From NCBI GenBank assembly GCA_013812265.1, contig JACCTQ010000245.1, positions 1-6,198 of the forward strand: a stretch of DNA of 6,198 nucleotides. Reading direction: 5' to 3'. The DNA comes from Actinomycetota bacterium. GTDB lineage: Bacteria > Actinomycetota > Thermoleophilia > Gaiellales > Gaiellaceae. Shown piece by piece: positions 1 through 5,888 of this stretch. The notes below the pieces were generated by a model, which saw nothing but the letters and a program-made list of their open reading frames with translations, was not told the DNA's origin and ran no database searches. Made by a program: the position numbers and the translations under genes. Position 1 is the first letter of the stretch, and every line of letters begins with the position of its first letter.

Positions 1-1
1 C

Positions 2-142
2 CTCGAAATCGGTGATTACCTCCTCTTCGCAGAGGAGATCACCGGTCGCCCAGGACCGCCGCACGGCGGCGCGCACGTTCGTCGCGCCGGCGGTCCCGTG
101 AGGGCGGGACCGGTGGCGCGAGTGCACCCCATTTCAGTGTGA
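2..142 (+). pseudogene. Open frame from left edge, possible Doc-like fragment
   Basis: The plus-strand frame is open from the left edge to a TGA at 140-142, 46 codons with GC-rich third positions. It begins LEIGDYLLFAEEITGRP, which resembles the short N-terminal motif (DYLLIAEAVTG-like) of Doc/Fic death-on-curing toxins. The resemblance ends after about 17 residues; what follows is Gly/Arg/Pro-rich and does not look like Doc. No HPFxxGNKR-type Fic motif is present. The opening lies inside a near-perfect hairpin, so the opposite strand also reads as plausible protein (GDLLCEEEVITDFE). Neither strand is secure. At best this is a broken 5' piece of a toxin gene; it may equally be chance coding resemblance. 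Confidence 0.22.
11..43. repeat. Strong inverted repeat (hairpin)
   Basis: The 5' arm is GGTGAT (11-16) and CTCCTCT (20-26), separated by an unpaired TAC. The loop is TCGC (27-30). The 3' arm is AGAGGAG (31-37) followed directly by ATCACC (38-43). All 13 arm positions pair perfectly. No T-run follows on either strand, so it does not look like a classical intrinsic terminator. It could be a REP-type element, part of a mobile-element end, or an operator. The sequence is seen directly; the role is unknown. Confidence 0.6.
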
Positions 143-335
143 TTCCCCTATCATCGACAGCTCCTATCAGCCCGTGTCGAACCGCGATCGAAGCGACGGC
201 AACCACATCACCGAGTGCAGTCGGGCGCGAGATCGTCACCGTGTGCTCACGGGAGGAATGCGGTAGATTGATTGTTATCGCCGGCTTGCCATAGTTCTGA
301 TACACGAGCTTCTTTGCATCTTCAGCTACGAGTTG
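129..335 (-). pseudogene. Possible transposase N-terminal fragment (IS1634-like)
   Basis: On the minus strand this stretch reads as about 65 residues of sensible protein: AEDAKKLVYQNYGKPA near the start, then ISRPTALGDVVAVASIAVRHGLIGAVDD. The last part recalls the N-terminal region of IS1634-type transposases, where a phrase of the type 'ALAEELGLIEVID' follows the opening residues. The resemblance is from memory and weak. No clear start codon belongs to it: the frame stays open into DNA that matches a plus-strand IS630-type gene, and downstream it runs into Arg-rich sequence before a stop at 39-41. No catalytic DDE residues are present. It abuts the IS630-like fragment head-on near 336. Function not established. 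Confidence 0.25.
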
Positions 336-336
336 G

Positions 337-513
337 GCCCGCTGCGAGGTGATCCGCCTGGCGTGCGAGCTGCCCGCCGAGAGCGAGGTGCCGCTGGCGC
401 GCTGGTCATCCGCAGAGCTGGCGCGCGAGGCTGTCGCTCGCTGAATCTGCGAGCAGATCTCCGGGGTGACTGTCTGGCGCTGGCTGTCCGAGGACGCGAT
501 CAAGCCGTGGCAG
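337..513 (+). pseudogene. IS630-family transposase N-terminal remnant
   Basis: The plus-strand frame at 340-513 reads RCEVIRLACELPAESEVPLA, then WSSAELAREAVAR, a TGA stop at 442-444, then ICEQISGVTVWRWLSEDAIKPWQ. This is the helix-turn-helix DNA-binding segment of actinobacterial IS630-family transposases, in which 'VRRWLAEDAIKPWQ' normally leads into 'RSWIFPRDP'. The stop falls where relatives usually have glycine, so a GGA-to-TGA change would explain it. After residue Q (511-513) the match ends abruptly, and the DDE catalytic domain and inverted terminal repeats are absent. A dead IS fragment, not an active element. Positions 514-661 to its right hold nothing I recognise. Confidence 0.6.
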
Positions 514-661
514 ACAAGCGGGCCGATCCGAGCGTGTTGGCGTTGCGGACTGACGTTACGGGGTCGCGCACTTTTAAGCGCTCGCGCGGGCGCTCGGCCC
601 ACAGACCGCCCGGTAGCCGAAACCCGCTGCCTCTGCTGAACAAGTCTGAGCGCGACGGGCT

Positions 662-906
662 GAGACCGGGGTCGCCTCGGCGGCGCACACCGGCTACGTC
701 GTCTCGGGGGGCCGGGCGGTTCGCGCCGCTGACGAAACCGAGGGCATCATCGAGGCGGGCGGCGCGTTCTACGCGGCTCCGGGTCATGACGCCTGGTGGT
801 TGGTGACGAGCCACGCATTGCGCTCGACTTCGTCACAGCTTCCGAAGAACGCGCGGGCAACGGCAGCAGTGGTACGAAGGAGCCACCGTCCGGCTCCAGC
901 AGTTGA
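662..906 (+). pseudogene. Cupin-domain protein remnant (frameshifted)
   Basis: The frame at 680-796 reads AAHTGYVVSGGRAV, then IIEAGGAFYAAPGHDAW. One base later the protein continues as VGDEPRIALDFVTASEERAG (799-858), ending at a TGA at 904-906. Joined, the two frames match the second half of small single-domain cupins, with the motif G-x-hydrophobic-PPGHDAW-VVGDEP-x-hydrophobic-DF. A single missing G near 796-799 (TGG-GTG expected, TGG-TG seen) explains the shift. No start codon or first half of the barrel is recognisable upstream of about 660, and the usual acidic and histidine metal ligands of motif 1 are incomplete. A decayed host-type gene rather than a phage gene. Confidence 0.6.
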
Positions 907-1115
907 AGGTCTCGTCAACCGGGCGCCGAGGAGACCGCTGGGCGATCAGGTTGAACCTTCTACGTCCAGGTCGGTTTTAAGGGCTGACGTGGTTCGATTC
1001 TGAATGTCCGCCGTCAACGGCCACGCCGGCTCGGAGAACGAGCGGCGGCTCCGCGGCCGGAACCTGCGGCGTTGCTATGCCCCTGAGCACGTCGTCGCCT
1101 GCTCGGCAGAGCCGT
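907..1115. other. Intergenic stretch after terL, no gene recognised
   Basis: No convincing coding region is visible. One stem-loop lies at 1025-1046: GCCG, a bulged G, CTC, a 7-base loop, then GAG and CGGC. It sits downstream of the terL stop in the minus direction but has no U-tract, so a terminator role is weak. A plus-strand stretch at 870-965 reads WYEGATVRLQQLKVSS and onwards in one frame and looks protein-like, but I cannot assign it. The portal gene that normally follows terL is not here. Confidence 0.4.
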
Positions 1116-2525
1116 CTAGAAGCGCGCGTACCGGCGAAGCGGCGGTTGGCTGAGCACCCGCAGCCGCGGGCCGCCCTGCGCCCGAATGCGGGAGAGCGCG
1201 AGGCTGGTCGTATCCACCATGTCGTCGTGGCGGCCCTGCGGGAACTCGACATGCTCCTCGATCCAGGCCCCGAGCCAGGCTGCGTTCTGCGGCAGGAGCA
1301 CTTTGCCAGCTTCGAACAGCCCAGAGACTGCGGCCAGACGACTCTCTTTGGAGCCCTGCGGCCGTACCGGGATGATGGGCAAGTTGGTGTTCGCGCGGAG
1401 TTCCTGGATCGCTGACTGGCCCGAGGCGGCGTCCTCGATCGCAATCGCCTCCGGACCGTGCTCTAGGGCATGAGAAGTGATCTCGCGCACGAGCTCGGGA
1501 AACTCGACACGCCGCCGCCAGACATCGATGACGTAGAAAATCTTGCCGTCCGTCGCCCAGGTGGCAATCACCGAGAAGTCGGCCGACACCCCCGTCTTGA
1601 AGGCCGAGTCGACCGCCTGGACGAGGCGTAGACCGCCGGGAAGGGTGTCGTAGCGCGCCGCCAGCCAGTCACGGCGCAGGATGCCGCCCTGCTCGAGTGT
1701 CGGACGTTGCTGGTACAGCGCAGCAAAGGCGCGCGAGTCGATCGCGCCAAGTTCGACCGAGGGAAGCGCGTCCGCTGGGAACCACGCTGGCCACAGGGGT
1801 TCACCCTCTGGCCGGCCGAGCGGATCCTCGTCCACGGCGAGCGCGGGAAGCCGGAGCACGGTCCAGGCGTCCCCGCCGCGGCTAGCGAGCAGCCGTCCCG
1901 CCAGGTCGTCTGCGTGCCAGCGCGTCATCGTGAGCAAGACAACCCCGCCGGGCATCAACCGGGTCTGGGCGACCTCGCTGTACCACGAAAATGTGCGGTT
2001 TCGCGTCGTTTCCGAGTCCGCCTCGGCGCGATCCTTGACGGGGTCGTCGATGATCAAGAGGTGGGCACCGAAGCCGGTGATCCCGCCTCCGACGCCCGCC
2101 GCGATGACGGCGCCGCCCTGCTCCAGGTGCCAGCGGTTCACTGCTGTCGACTCAGCCGACAGTGTCGCCGCAAAGGGAAAGCGCGGGTCGGAAACGAAGC
2201 GTCGAACCCGGCGTGAGTTCTCCTCGGCCAGCTCGCTCGCGTAGCTGGCGAGAATGACCTGGTCGCGCGGGCGCCGACCCAGGTACCAGGCCGGAAACCC
2301 CTGCGAGACGTGCAGGCTCTTCCCGTGCCGCGGGGGCATGAAGAGCATGAGTCGGTCGATCTCCCGCCGGGACAGCGCCTCTAGGTGCTCGCAGAGCAGG
2401 TCGACGTGCGGGGCGCGCTCATAGCCCTGAAGCAGCAAGGCGAGAAAGTCGGGCAGGTGCCGGCGTGCCAGCTCGGCCGCAGCGAGCGCCGGAAACGTCT
2501 GCGCGCCGGCCCGTTCAGGCCTCAT
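1116..2525 (-). CDS. terL: Phage terminase large subunit
   Basis: ATPase-nuclease motor that translocates phage DNA into the prohead and cuts it at the end of packaging. The 469 residues are a normal full length. The N-terminal ATPase domain shows a Walker A motif PPRHGKS (residues 64-70), a Walker B strand ending LLIIDDP (156-162) and a coupling motif LLTMTRWHADD (197-207). The C-terminal RNase H-like nuclease domain has the expected acidic residues: D306 in QAVDSAFK, E364 in IAIEDAASGQ and D434/D435/D438 in RHDDMVD. The ATG start is supported by an AGGA 8 bases upstream and overlaps the end of terS by 11 bases, implying translational coupling. No frameshift or missing catalytic residue is seen. 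It is the last gene of its operon here; no portal gene follows. Confidence 0.95.
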   Translation of the reverse strand: MRPERAGAQTFPALAAAELARRHLPDFLALLLQGYERAPHVDLLCEHLEALSRREIDRLMLFMPPRHGKSLHVSQGFPAWYLGRRPRDQVILASYASELAEENSRRVRRFVSDPRFPFAATLSAESTAVNRWHLEQGGAVIAAGVGGGITGFGAHLLIIDDPVKDRAEADSETTRNRTFSWYSEVAQTRLMPGGVVLLTMTRWHADDLAGRLLASRGGDAWTVLRLPALAVDEDPLGRPEGEPLWPAWFPADALPSVELGAIDSRAFAALYQQRPTLEQGGILRRDWLAARYDTLPGGLRLVQAVDSAFKTGVSADFSVIATWATDGKIFYVIDVWRRRVEFPELVREITSHALEHGPEAIAIEDAASGQSAIQELRANTNLPIIPVRPQGSKESRLAAVSGLFEAGKVLLPQNAAWLGAWIEEHVEFPQGRHDDMVDTTSLALSRIRAQGGPRLRVLSQPPLRRYARF

Positions 2526-2970
2526 CGTCTTCTTCCTGCATCGCTCGCGCGTACAGCTCCTGGACGAGCGCGAGCTCGTCGTCGCTGAGCCGAGAGAGGT
2601 CGGGTGCCTTCGAGTGCTCGGCCCGGATGGGGCCGCCGTCTTTGCCGGTTATCTCGCTGCTCGTCTGCTTGCGCCAGCGGCTCGGATGCCGGCGCTCCAG
2701 GTAGGCAAGCGCCGCTCGCCAGTCCTCTGCCATGGCGCGGCGGATGGTGGCGACCGCGTGCACTTCTGCCTCGGCCTCGGCCTGACGAACGTCTTGTACG
2801 AAGTCGTGGTAGATCCCGTCGGACTCGCGTTCACCGCGTTCCAGCCAGCGGTAGAACGTCGCCGGGGCGATCGCAGCTGCGCGGCACGCTGACTCCACGG
2901 GCGTGCCGGCCCGGATCGCCGGAAGGATGCGCTCGCACACGGCCTTGGTGAGTTTGGTCGGCCGAGCCAT
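2515..2970 (-). CDS. terS: Phage terminase small subunit
   Basis: DNA-recognition partner of TerL: it binds the packaging initiation site and recruits the large subunit. The 151-residue protein opens MARPTKLTK. A helix-turn-helix follows at about residues 22-46 (ESACRAAAIAPATFYRWLERG). A central helical, Glu-rich segment covers about 60-80, and the motif AALAYLERRHPSRW (86-99) is characteristic of one TerS family. The C-terminus is acidic (EEDDEA), as in small subunits that contact TerL. It starts 3 bases after the methyltransferase stop and overlaps terL by 11 bases, so all three genes are probably one transcript. I see no good Shine-Dalgarno before this ATG; coupling to the upstream gene is likely. 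The adjacency to terL makes the call firm. Confidence 0.88.
   Translation of the reverse strand: MARPTKLTKAVCERILPAIRAGTPVESACRAAAIAPATFYRWLERGERESDGIYHDFVQDVRQAEAEAEVHAVATIRRAMAEDWRAALAYLERRHPSRWRKQTSSEITGKDGGPIRAEHSKAPDLSRLSDDELALVQELYARAMQEEDDEA
2531..2537 (-). promoter_or_regulatory. Shine-Dalgarno of terL
   Basis: On the minus strand the sequence reads AGGAAGA, with the AGGA core ending 8 bases before the terL ATG. It lies inside the last codons of terS. It is the clearest ribosome binding site in the operon and supports the terL start. Confidence 0.65.
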
Positions 2971-2973
2971 CGC

Positions 2974-4200
2974 TTAGGGGCGGCGCGCCTTGGTGCCCGT
3001 GACGCGCTCGAAGCGCTCGACGATGACGTCACAGTAGGCGGGATCGAGCTCGATCAGACGTGCCCGGCGCCCGAGGCTCTCGCAGGCCATCAAGGTCGAG
3101 CCAGAGCCGGCGAACGGGTCGAGCACGAGCTCGCCACGGCGGGTCGAGTTGCGCAAGCAGATGGCAACGAGCTCGGGTGGCTTCATAGTGGGATGCTCCG
3201 GCGCCGCACGCGGCCGCGGCACCTCGAGCACCGAGGTCTGGCTGTTGCCGCCGTACCACCCAGAGCCGCCCCGGCCGATGCGCCCGGGCGCGGGCTTCAC
3301 TCCGTACAGGAGCGGCTCGTGGCGAAAGTGGTAGTCCGCGTGCCCGAGCACCATCGAGTCCTTGAGCCAGACGAGCTGCTGACGCAGGCTCCAGCCGCAC
3401 TTGCGGAAAGCGGCGAGGAAGACCGGGAGCTGCCTGCCCGCCGCATGCGCTATGTACAAGAAAGCGCCCGGGCGGAGCTTCTTGTTCATGCAGGTGAACG
3501 ACTCCTCCAGCAGGGCCTCGAGGCCGTCACGATCGTCGTTTTGGATCGTCAGCCGCTCGCGAGTGCGACCTTCGTAGGCCACCCCGTAGGGTGGATCCGT
3601 CCACAGAAGATCTGCCTGTTCGCCGCCGAGAAGGACCTCGTAGCACGTCTGATCCCGCGCATCGCCGCACACGAGCCGATGGCAGCCGAGCTCGATCACG
3701 TCGCCGGGCCGCGTTCTCGGCTCCTTCGGCCGCGAGGGAACATCGTCGTCGCTTACCGGCATCGAGGCACTCACCTCCGCGAGCAGCGCGTCCACTTCCG
3801 ACTCGTCGTAGCCCGTGCCCGCGAGCTCGGTCGAGGACTGGACAAGCGCTAGCAGCGCCTCGGGGTCGTAACTTGCGTCGTCTGCCGTCTTGTTGTCGAC
3901 CAGGACGATCCGCCGCGCCTCTTCAGGGCTTGCCTCCACCCAGGCGACAGCGAGCTCCGACCAGCCCAGTTTGCGGGCAGCGAGAAAGACGTGGTTTCCG
4001 GCGAGCACCTCGCCCGTCAGCCGATTCGCGACCACCGGACGGTACTGCCGGTTCCGCCGCAAGCTCTCCTCGAGCGCCGGTAGGTGTCCGCGGCGCGGGT
4101 TGCCCGGGTAGGTCCGGAGCTTCTGCAGCGGGACATTCGCGTAGGCGACGATCGCGACTCGTCCGCTCGAGCCCGTACCCTCTTCGCCCTGGCCACTCAC
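2974..4200 (-). CDS. ParB-domain / DNA methyltransferase fusion
   Basis: Predicted S-adenosylmethionine-dependent amino-methyltransferase of 408 residues, most likely making N6-methyladenine. Residues about 15-145 are a ParB/Srx-like N-terminal domain (LQKLRTYPGNPRRG, VLAGNHVFLAARKLGW, IVLVDNKTA). A short linker leads to the catalytic domain at about 165-405: GDVIELGCHRLVCGDA, catalytic motif IV TDPPYG (201-206), HPTMKPPEL (336-343), then the SAM-binding motif DPFAGSGST (361-369). Motif IV before motif I is the beta-class order. DPPY rather than SPPY favours adenine; N4-cytosine cannot be excluded. In place of the GERR-type box of true ParB it has GNHVFLAA, as in methyltransferase-linked members. 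The start is GTG (4198-4200) with no strong Shine-Dalgarno. No restriction endonuclease lies nearby, so it acts as an orphan phage methylase. Its first third is duplicated at 4400-4987. Confidence 0.92.
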   Translation of the reverse strand: MSGQGEEGTGSSGRVAIVAYANVPLQKLRTYPGNPRRGHLPALEESLRRNRQYRPVVANRLTGEVLAGNHVFLAARKLGWSELAVAWVEASPEEARRIVLVDNKTADDASYDPEALLALVQSSTELAGTGYDESEVDALLAEVSASMPVSDDDVPSRPKEPRTRPGDVIELGCHRLVCGDARDQTCYEVLLGGEQADLLWTDPPYGVAYEGRTRERLTIQNDDRDGLEALLEESFTCMNKKLRPGAFLYIAHAAGRQLPVFLAAFRKCGWSLRQQLVWLKDSMVLGHADYHFRHEPLLYGVKPAPGRIGRGGSGWYGGNSQTSVLEVPRPRAAPEHPTMKPPELVAICLRNSTRRGELVLDPFAGSGSTLMACESLGRRARLIELDPAYCDVIVERFERVTGTKARRP

Positions 4201-4350
4201 CTACTTAGGATCGCGGGCGAAAGTGGCCGCTAACGGCGACATAACTCCCGCCGAGAATGCAGCTCGGATGGACGCCCTTCGCCGGCCGGACGCTGTCCGT
4301 CGCGCTCGCGAGCGAACCCGGCTTCTACCGACGGGCGATAGGCCTCTGCG
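3660..4350. repeat. Tandem duplication, copy A
   Basis: This block matches about 4436-5137 in the same orientation with an offset of 786-787 bases. It contains the 5' part of the methyltransferase gene, a 22-base spacer between two divergent start codons, and the 5' end of a plus-strand gene. A stretch of about 50 bases (around 3880-3935 against 4667-4721) is identical, while other parts have diverged. Over about 140 aligned methyltransferase residues the copies differ at roughly 27. In copy A the methyltransferase is intact and the plus-strand gene is broken. Outer limits are approximate. Confidence 0.85.
4223..4350 (+). pseudogene. Truncated copy of the 5010-5717 gene
   Basis: From a GTG at 4223 the frame reads VAANGDITPAENAARMDA, matching VADNRDITPAENAARMDA at the start of the intact gene at 5010. 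One extra C near 4275-4280 then shifts the frame. In the next frame the match resumes as TLSVALASEPGFYRRAIGLC, against ALSVALAIEPAFYQHAVALS in the intact copy. Homology stops near 4350, about 40 residues in. The fragment has a frameshift and lacks the other 190 or so residues, so it is not a working gene. Its preservation in two copies supports the reading frame and GTG start of the intact gene. Confidence 0.75.
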
Positions 4351-4399
4351 CGCGATATACAGGCGGGCCGTTGCTCGTGGCGAAGTGCGGTCAACCCGA

Positions 4400-4987
4400 C
4401 GTCTGGTATCGAACTTCCGGCCGTCCGTGGCAAGCGGATCGCATCGCCTCCCGCACACGAGCCGGTGGCAACCGAGTTCGATCACGTCGCCGGCCGCGTT
4501 CTCGGCTCCGTCGGCAGCGAGGGGACATTGCCTTCGGTTACCGGCATCGAGGCACTCACTCCGCGAGCAGCCCGTCCACGTCCGACTCGCCATATCCGGC
4601 CCCCTCCAGGTCGGGAGAGGAGAAGACAAGCTCGAGCAGCGCTTGCAGGTCGTAACTGGCGGCGTGTGCCGTCTTGTTGTCGACCAGGACGATCCGCCGC
4701 GCCTCTTCAGGGCTTGCCTGCACCCAGGCGACAGCGACCTCCCGCCAACCCAAGTTGCCGGCGGCGAGGAAGACGTGGTTTCCAGCTAGCACCTCGGCGG
4801 TCAGCCGATTGGCGATCACCGGGCGGTACTGCCCATTCCGGCGCAAGCTCTCTTCGATCGCCGGTAGGCGCCCGCGGCGCGGGTTGCCCGGATAGGTTCG
4901 GAGCTTCTGCAGCGGGACATTCGCGTACGCGACGACCGCGACTCGTCCGGTCGAGCCCGTACGATCCTCGCCCTGACCACCACTCAC
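4400..4987 (-). pseudogene. Truncated, frameshifted ParB-methyltransferase copy
   Basis: From a GTG at 4985-4987 the minus strand encodes VSGGQGEDRTGSTGRVAVVA and the complete ParB-like domain through SDVDGLLAE (ending 4556). A TGA follows where the intact gene reads AEVSASMP. A single-base deletion explains this: GAGGTGAGT in the intact gene is GAGTGAGT here. Past the stop, in another frame, the start of the catalytic domain is still legible (GDVIELGCHRLVCG). Similarity fades near 4400, before motif IV. No SAM-binding or DPPY motif is present, so this copy cannot methylate DNA. A free ParB-like domain of about 143 residues could still be translated. Confidence 0.85.
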
Positions 4988-5137
4988 GCACCCAGGATCG
5001 CGGGCGAAAGTGGCCGATAACCGCGACATAACTCCCGCCGAGAATGCAGCCCGGATGGACGCCTTCGCCCCCCGGGCGCTGTCCGTCGCCCTCGCGATCG
5101 AGCCGGCCTTCTACCAGCACGCGGTCGCCCTCAGCTG
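4436..5137. repeat. Tandem duplication, copy B
   Basis: This is the partner of 3660-4350, a direct repeat separated by roughly 85 bases of unmatched sequence (about 4351-4435). It carries the broken methyltransferase 5' region, the 22-base divergent spacer (4988-5009) and the first 40 or so codons of the intact plus-strand gene. Damage is thus complementary to copy A. Edges are by-eye estimates. Confidence 0.85.
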
Positions 5138-5717
5138 CAAGAAAGCGCCCAGCCGACGCGCAGCCGAGCGGCGCCGCCTTGCCGCCCGCTACGCCCCCCG
5201 AGGTCCCCAGAAACGAGAGCTGATCGAAGAGCTCCTGGAGCGAGTCGCGAGCACAATCGAGCAGGCCCGTAAGCAGCAAGGCCTCCCGTTCGCAGACATT
5301 CGACCCTGGAGCCTCGCCCCTCTCGCCAACGTCGGCGGCTGCGCCTTCTACCCCGGCGACGAGCTGCGAGAAGGCGACGCGCGCCGCAGGCCCAAACGGG
5401 GGCCGGTGCACGACGCCTGCGAGGCGCTCTGGGCCGGGGCGCAACTGATCGCCCGCCGCGGAAGCGGCTGCTGCATGAGGCTCGAATGTCGCTCCCGTGC
5501 AGCCGTCGGGGACTACTGCCCGGCGTGCTCGAGCGACGAGGCCGTGCGGCGGGACCACAACCGGCGCGTGAAGTTGATGGAGGCCGTCTGGGCAAGCGCC
5601 GTACCGCACGTCCTGGGCGGGCCCTCGAGGGTGCGCGAGCGCCGCATCAGGCGCTCGAGCCGTACCCAGGAACTGGGACCCGAGTCCTCGACCGATCTTG
5701 TACTCGCGCGCGCGTAG
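5010..5717 (+). CDS. Uncharacterised protein with zinc-ribbon-like cysteines
   Basis: I do not recognise this 235-residue protein. The GTG start at 5010 is chosen because codons from there on are conserved in the broken copy at 4223 (DITPAENAARMDA); an internal ATG at 5055 is an alternative. It is Arg- and Ala-rich with no signal peptide or membrane segment, so cytoplasmic. Residues 45-90 look helical and basic (RRAAERRRLAARYAP, then RELIEELLERVASTIEQARK). Cysteines C155, C160, C170 and C173 form a C-x4-C-x9-C-x2-C pattern ending in DYCPAC, consistent with a small zinc-binding fold. The C-terminus is basic (RVRERRIRRSSRTQ). Third codon positions are strongly GC, supporting real coding. It diverges from the methyltransferase copy by 22 bases and is the last gene before the tRNA-type attachment site. 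A nucleic-acid-binding role is plausible but is inference. Confidence 0.75.
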   Translation: MADNRDITPAENAARMDAFAPRALSVALAIEPAFYQHAVALSCKKAPSRRAAERRRLAARYAPRGPQKRELIEELLERVASTIEQARKQQGLPFADIRPWSLAPLANVGGCAFYPGDELREGDARRRPKRGPVHDACEALWAGAQLIARRGSGCCMRLECRSRAAVGDYCPACSSDEAVRRDHNRRVKLMEAVWASAVPHVLGGPSRVRERRIRRSSRTQELGPESSTDLVLARA

Positions 5718-5829
5718 GCGTCTCTCGAAACTCCCGAAACCGGGGTGGATCGCAAATCGATCGCGTGGACGGCTTTCCTCTTCCCGGAAATCCCTGCACA
5801 GCCGGGGTTTCTATGGCCACCGGATCACT

Positions 5830-5888
5830 GTCTCGAAAACCGTTACGGGCCGTTAGGTCCGTCGAGGGTTCAAATCCCTCCCCCTCCG
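5830..5888 (+). tRNA. 3' half of tRNA-Ser(CGA)
   Basis: The anticodon loop CTCGAAA (5832-5838, anticodon CGA) is followed by a 3' stem ACCGT. A long class II variable arm follows: ACGGGC pairs with GTCCGT (5845-5862). The T arm is GAGGG-TTCAAAT-CCCTC (5864-5880). Then come the 3' acceptor strand CCCCTCC (5881-5887) and discriminator G; CCA is not encoded. The 5' half is missing: the expected GGAGGGG strand and a serine-type D arm are absent. On the 5' side of the anticodon loop only the two nearest bases (5830-5831) are contiguous with the expected stem; 5829 mispairs with 5841 (T against C). A seven-base GCCGGGG at 5801 could pair at five of seven positions, but with two mismatches. So this is a half gene, not a functional tRNA. 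Confidence 0.75.

Noticed and set aside
1..15. CTCGAAATCGG at the left edge as the other copy of the attachment site
   Set aside because: It shares only the anticodon loop CTCGAAA; the variable arm and T arm are absent.
39..602. A single 187-residue minus-strand protein
   Set aside because: The frame crosses the antisense of an IS630-type fragment and ends in Arg-rich low-quality sequence. Only the middle part (about 129-335) looks protein-like, so the full frame is not a gene.
977..1444. A minus-strand 155-residue protein overlapping the end of terL
   Set aside because: It is in a different frame from terL, whose nuclease motif is unmistakable across the same bases; only its last 45 or so codons lie outside terL, and they match nothing I know.
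3660..5137. A CRISPR array or short tandem repeat
   Set aside because: The repeat is a two-copy duplication of about 700 bases of coding DNA, with no regular short repeats and spacers.
4707..5609. A 300-codon open frame on the minus strand
   Set aside because: It runs antisense to the real plus-strand gene and out of frame through the methylase remnant. The plus-strand reading has better third-position GC bias and is conserved between duplicate copies, so this is a high-GC shadow.
5801..5888. A complete functional tRNA-Ser starting at GCCGGGG
   Set aside because: The spacing is possible, but two acceptor pairs and one anticodon-stem pair fail, and the D arm lacks the usual serine GCC/GGC stem. 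A half tRNA is the simpler reading.
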